This document shows positions 60,662-64,000 of a stretch of 64,000 nucleotides of DNA, piece by piece. The stretch's first letter is position 1; each line of letters begins with the position of its first letter. The translations under genes were made by a program, and so were the position numbers. Location of the stretch: assembly GCF_002162375.1 (NCBI RefSeq), contig NZ_CP021425.1, forward strand, positions 310,001 through 374,000, in the 5' to 3' direction. This DNA is from Oleiphilus messinensis (GTDB lineage: Bacteria; Pseudomonadota; Gammaproteobacteria; Pseudomonadales; Oleiphilaceae). The notes below the pieces were generated by a model. That model ran no database searches. It had not been told where the DNA came from and saw only the letters and a program-made list of their open reading frames with translations.

Positions 60662-62281
60662 TTAAACCGTATTGAACAGCCCCTGATATTGATCACGTAA
60701 ATTTCGCTTCAGGAGTTTTCCTGTCGGGGTGTGTGGTAACTCGGATACAAAGAGTACTTCATCGGGTAACCACCATTTTGCGACTTTGTCGCTGAGAAAT
60801 GAAAGCACATCCTCTTTCGTCAACGTTTGATCCGGTTTCAGAACCATCAACAGCACAGGACGTTCATCCCATTTCGGATGAGGGACGCCAATGACCGCAC
60901 ACTCCGCTGCGGCTGGGTGACTCATGGCCGCATTTTCGAGGTCGATAGAGCTTATCCACTCGCCCCCGGATTTGATGACGTCCTTAGCCCGATCCACGAT
61001 GCGCATCGTTCCACTGGCATCTATCGTGGCGACATCTCCTGTGTCAAACCAACCGTCCTCCCAGGATGATGTGTCATCTGACTTATAATAACCGGTTGCA
61101 ATCCAGGGGCCTTTTACCAGCAGGCGGCCATAATCTTCGCCATTGTGTGGTAATGGATTATTGTCGGCATCGACGATTTTCATTTCCACGCCAAACACTG
61201 CACGTCCTTGTTTGGCTTGAAGTGCATAACGTTCTTCGCGGCTGACGTTTACCATATGCTTCGAAAAAGCGTTAATGGTTCCTATCGGCGACATTTCAGT
61301 CATTCCCCAGGCGTGTATTACAAAGGCATCATGTAGTTGATCAAATGCTTTGATCATTGATAGTGGCGCAGCAGATCCGCCTATCACTACATTTTTAACC
61401 GGTGTTAGCGTCAGGCTTTGTTGTTCGCAATATTGCAGGAGTCCGAGCCAGACAGTGGGAACGCCCAACAAGAGATCAACTTGTTCCTCTTCGATCAGTT
61501 CATACAGGGATGCGCCATCCATTCCTGGTCCCGGTAACACGAGGTTTGCACCACACATTGTTGTGCTGTACGGGATACCCCAGGCATTCACGTGAAACAT
61601 AGGAACAACGGGCAATACCGCAGAACGGTTTGATATATTTAAAGCGTCCGGCGAGAGGGATGCGTATGCGTGGAGCACTGTGGATCTGTGACTGTACAAA
61701 ACACCTTTGGGATTTCCCGTAGTGCCGGATGTGTAGCAAAGCGCCGCAGCGTCTTCTTCATTTAGTTCTGGCCATTCGTATTGGTCATCTTCCTGAGCCA
61801 GCAGGGTTTCGTAAGAGAGTAGCTCCAGTGGGGAGTCGGGCAGGGCGTTTTCAGGTGCCATCACCACGATTTTTTCAATGTGGGTGAGTTCCGACTTGAT
61901 GCCTTCGAGTAACGGGATGAATTGCAGGTCGACGAAAACAATTCGGTCTTCGGCATGATTCAGGATGTAAGTGATCTGCTCGGGAAATAGTCTTGGGTTC
62001 ACGGTATGAATGATGGCACCCATTCCGGAAACCGCGTAGTAAAGCTCATAGTGACGATGGGTATTCCAAGCCAGTGAGGCAACCCTGTCTTGCTTCCGGG
62101 TGCCCAGTTTGGCAAGTACATTTGCCAGTTGTCGGCTGCGTTTTGCGGCTTCGCCATAGGTGTACCGGAATATTCCTCCTTCAGGACACCGGCTGATAAT
62201 ACGGCTATCAGCGTGAAATTTTTCCGCGTGTTGGAGTATTGACGATATTGATAACGGGCTGTTCATCATAAGGCCATTCAT
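60662..62281 (-). CDS. Fatty acid-CoA ligase (AMP-binding)
   Basis: This 539-aa adenylate-forming enzyme has the P-loop-like [11 protein letters not shown] near residue 182, [12 protein letters not shown], the [12 protein letters not shown] hinge and the catalytic Lys of [10 protein letters not shown] near the C-terminus. It activates medium- or long-chain fatty acids to acyl-CoA for beta-oxidation or for storage lipid, feeding the WS/DGAT and PhaC pathways. Closest pattern is the AlkK-type medium-chain group, but chain length cannot be fixed here. Confidence 0.9.
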   Translation of the reverse strand: MNGLMMNSPLSISSILQHAEKFHADSRIISRCPEGGIFRYTYGEAAKRSRQLANVLAKLGTRKQDRVASLAWNTHRHYELYYAVSGMGAIIHTVNPRLFPEQITYILNHAEDRIVFVDLQFIPLLEGIKSELTHIEKIVVMAPENALPDSPLELLSYETLLAQEDDQYEWPELNEEDAAALCYTSGTTGNPKGVLYSHRSTVLHAYASLSPDALNISNRSAVLPVVPMFHVNAWGIPYSTTMCGANLVLPGPGMDGASLYELIEEEQVDLLLGVPTVWLGLLQYCEQQSLTLTPVKNVVIGGSAAPLSMIKAFDQLHDAFVIHAWGMTEMSPIGTINAFSKHMVNVSREERYALQAKQGRAVFGVEMKIVDADNNPLPHNGEDYGRLLVKGPWIATGYYKSDDTSSWEDGWFDTGDVATIDASGTMRIVDRAKDVIKSGGEWISSIDLENAAMSHPAAAECAVIGVPHPKWDERPVLLMVLKPDQTLTKEDVLSFLSDKVAKWWLPDEVLFVSELPHTPTGKLLKRNLRDQYQGLFNTV

Positions 62282-62444
62282 GGACGCTTCCTTATTTGCT
62301 GTTATTTTTTTAAATTCTTTGTTCGGGATCTGGGGGTGTATTAATCCGGGCCGAGGACAGTTTCGTGTTGAGCTTTTCTACAAGCCACTACAATTTAGTG
62401 TTTTTTTTCTGGGTGGGTCAAGGGAAGGGCAAAAATATGGGAAA

Positions 62445-62473
62445 AAAAACCCCGAATTCACATCGGGGTTTTT
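62445..62473. terminator. Bidirectional terminator after pckA
   Basis: AAAAACCCCGA and TCGGGGTTTTT form an 11-bp stem around a 7-nt loop (62456-62462). With A- and T-runs on both sides it can stop transcription from either direction; it lies 45 bp beyond the pckA stop. Confidence 0.92.
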
Positions 62474-62517
62474 GTCGGCAGTATTCTTAGCTGCTTTTGA
62501 GCATGCTGATGCGCAGA

Positions 62518-64000
62518 TTAAAGTTTAGGGCCTGCATCTACAATTGCATCGGAGACATCAAACTTTTTGAAGTTTTCGACGAATTGCGAGATCAGATCTT
62601 TTGCTTTTGCATCATATTCTGCGCCATCAGCCCAAGTGCTTCTTGGGTTCAGCAATTTGCTGTCCACGCCAGGCACTTCTACAGGTACTTCGAGGTTCAG
62701 ATCAGACAAATGTTCAGTTTGGACATCAACCAGTTCACCATGTTGGATAGCTCGGATGATCGCGCGGGTGGTTGGAATGCTGAAGCGTTCACCCACACCG
62801 TGAGGGCCACCGGTCCATCCGGTATTGACCAGGTAAACTTTGCTGCCGAATTCTTCCATACGCTTCATTAACAGCTCGGCGTAGACACCTGCTGGACGCG
62901 GGAAGAATGGCGCACCGAAACATGTCGAGAACGTGGACTTCAGTTTGGAAGAGGAGCCCATTTCTGTTGAGCCCACTAATGCGGTGTATCCACTCAGGAA
63001 GTGATACGCGGCAGCTTCTTTGGACAGAATGGAAACAGGTGGCAGAACGCCTGTCATGTCACAGGTCAGAAAAACAATAGCAGATGGCTCACCAGCCTGA
63101 TTTTCCAGAACGCGCTTTTCAACATGCTCCAGTGGATAGGCGCAGCGTGTATTTTCGGTGAGCGATACATCGTTATAATCAGGGGTGCGTGATTGTTCGT
63201 CAATGACCACGTTCTCAACGATGGCACCGAAACGAATTGCATCCCAGATAACAGGCTCGTTCTTGCGGCTCAGGTCGATACATTTTGCGTAGCAACCACC
63301 TTCGAGGTTAAATACTGTGCCCTTACCCCAGCCATGCTCATCATCACCGATCAGGAAGCGATCTTCATCGGCGGATAATGTTGTCTTGCCGGTTCCGGAT
63401 AAACCGAAGAACAGGCAGGTTTCGCCGTCTTCACCCACGTTGGCGGAGCAGTGCATAGGCAAAACGTCTTTTTCCGGCAGCAGGAAGTTCTGTACCGAAA
63501 ACATGGCTTTTTTCATTTCTCCGGCATAGCTCATACCGGCGAGCAGAACTTTACGTTTGGCGAAGTTGATAATTACGGTGCCGTCACTGTTGGTTCCATC
63601 ACGTTCCGGATCGCATTCGAAATTGGCACAGTTCAGAATTTGCCATTCCTGTTTATCAGCAGGGTTATAGCTTTCCGGTACAATGAAGAGGTTACGCCCG
63701 AACAGATTTTGCCACGCCGTTTCGGTGGTCATTTTGACTGCCAGATAATGTTCAGCATCTGCACCGACGTGCACATGGGATACGAAGTGTTCTTTATCTG
63801 CAAGGTAGCTCTCAACCCGTTCCCATAACGCATCAAACTTGTCTGCGTTAAATGGCTTGTTGATGGGGCCCCAATGGATCAGATCAGCGGTGCTGGGCTC
63901 CTCAACAATAAAGCGATCCATGGGAGATCGGCCCGTTCTGGCACCTGTGGTGACCACCAGTGAACCGTTTGCTGCCAACCGGCCTTCGTTTCGTTTTAGC
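62518..64000 (-). CDS. pckA: Phosphoenolpyruvate carboxykinase (ATP), 5' end outside window
   Basis: PckA decarboxylates oxaloacetate to phosphoenolpyruvate with ATP, the entry to gluconeogenesis. The visible part includes [13 protein letters not shown], the kinase-1a site [22 protein letters not shown], and [17 protein letters not shown]. The frame is open to base 64000 (codons for LKRNEGR precede the first TTG), so the start lies outside and roughly 20-30 residues are missing. It supports growth on fatty acids or acetate, in keeping with the lipid genes of this window. Confidence 0.95.
   Translation of the reverse strand, partial: LKRNEGRLAANGSLVVTTGARTGRSPMDRFIVEEPSTADLIHWGPINKPFNADKFDALWERVESYLADKEHFVSHVHVGADAEHYLAVKMTTETAWQNLFGRNLFIVPESYNPADKQEWQILNCANFECDPERDGTNSDGTVIINFAKRKVLLAGMSYAGEMKKAMFSVQNFLLPEKDVLPMHCSANVGEDGETCLFFGLSGTGKTTLSADEDRFLIGDDEHGWGKGTVFNLEGGCYAKCIDLSRKNEPVIWDAIRFGAIVENVVIDEQSRTPDYNDVSLTENTRCAYPLEHVEKRVLENQAGEPSAIVFLTCDMTGVLPPVSILSKEAAAYHFLSGYTALVGSTEMGSSSKLKSTFSTCFGAPFFPRPAGVYAELLMKRMEEFGSKVYLVNTGWTGGPHGVGERFSIPTTRAIIRAIQHGELVDVQTEHLSDLNLEVPVEVPGVDSKLLNPRSTWADGAEYDAKAKDLISQFVENFKKFDVSDAIVDAGPKL

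Noticed and set aside
1-64000. tRNA, rRNA or known riboswitch
   Set aside because: No cloverleaf-like, rRNA-like or familiar riboswitch sequence was recognised by reading; a covariance-model scan would be decisive.

Overview
This window looks like the chromosome of a free-living, lipid- or hydrocarbon-metabolising gammaproteobacterium. The evidence is the block pilGHIJK-chpABC, then gshB-tonB-yqgE-ruvX-pyrR-pyrB-pyrC' (a gene order familiar from Pseudomonas, Marinobacter and their relatives), together with a wax-ester synthase (WS/DGAT), a PHA synthase and a Baeyer-Villiger-type monooxygenase operon. The genus cannot be fixed from the sequence alone. No rRNA, tRNA or CRISPR array was seen.

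Layout. 1-2.0 kb: 3' part of a CBS/DUF294 nucleotidyltransferase gene overlapping a DnaQ-like exonuclease gene. 2.2-6.9 kb: alpha/beta hydrolase, PF10118 metal-dependent hydrolase, short-chain dehydrogenase and flavin monooxygenase, probably acting together on lipid-like substrates; the first two genes share a 16-bp operator-like sequence. 6.9-12.4 kb: an AT-rich accessory island carrying a polymorphic toxin gene (two DUF4214-like modules, a pyocin-S-like region, an AHH/HNH-like nuclease end), cut by a complete 1428-bp IS4-family element with a 10-bp target duplication. An ankyrin-SUFU immunity gene follows. The island is bracketed by two copies of the last ~85 bp of the monooxygenase gene plus its terminator; the far copy is decayed.

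12.6-22.2 kb: mixed housekeeping and accessory genes: beta-carbonic anhydrase, transglutaminase-like protein, two orphan periplasmic binding proteins, CPBP protease, DUF6351 protein, Nudix hydrolase, a probable exported surface protein and an AraC regulator. 22.3-29.6 kb: lipid and storage genes: MFS-acyltransferase fusion, WS/DGAT and PhaC, with a putative calcium-binding protein between the last two. 29.8-31.4 kb: znuB and znuC without znuA or zur.

31.5-46.7 kb: a complete Chp-type chemosensory cluster for type IV pili and twitching, transcribed leftward from pilG to chpC. Its ChpA is 2998 residues long with nine HTLKG phosphotransfer motifs and one degenerate copy. 47.2-53.7 kb, rightward: gshB, tonB, yqgE, ruvX, the pyr genes (with a dihydroorotase homologue that has lost its metal ligands) and a ComEA-like helix-hairpin-helix protein. 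53.8-64 kb: HU, a three-gene TRAP-like transport locus (lipoprotein, AdeT-like binding protein, fused permease), a membrane diguanylate cyclase, an acyl-CoA synthetase and the 3' part of pckA, cut by the window edge.

The strongest discovery candidate is the island at 6.8-12.4 kb: an IS-split toxin that excision would restore exactly, its ankyrin-SUFU partner, and the duplicated monooxygenase tail that marks the island's ends.
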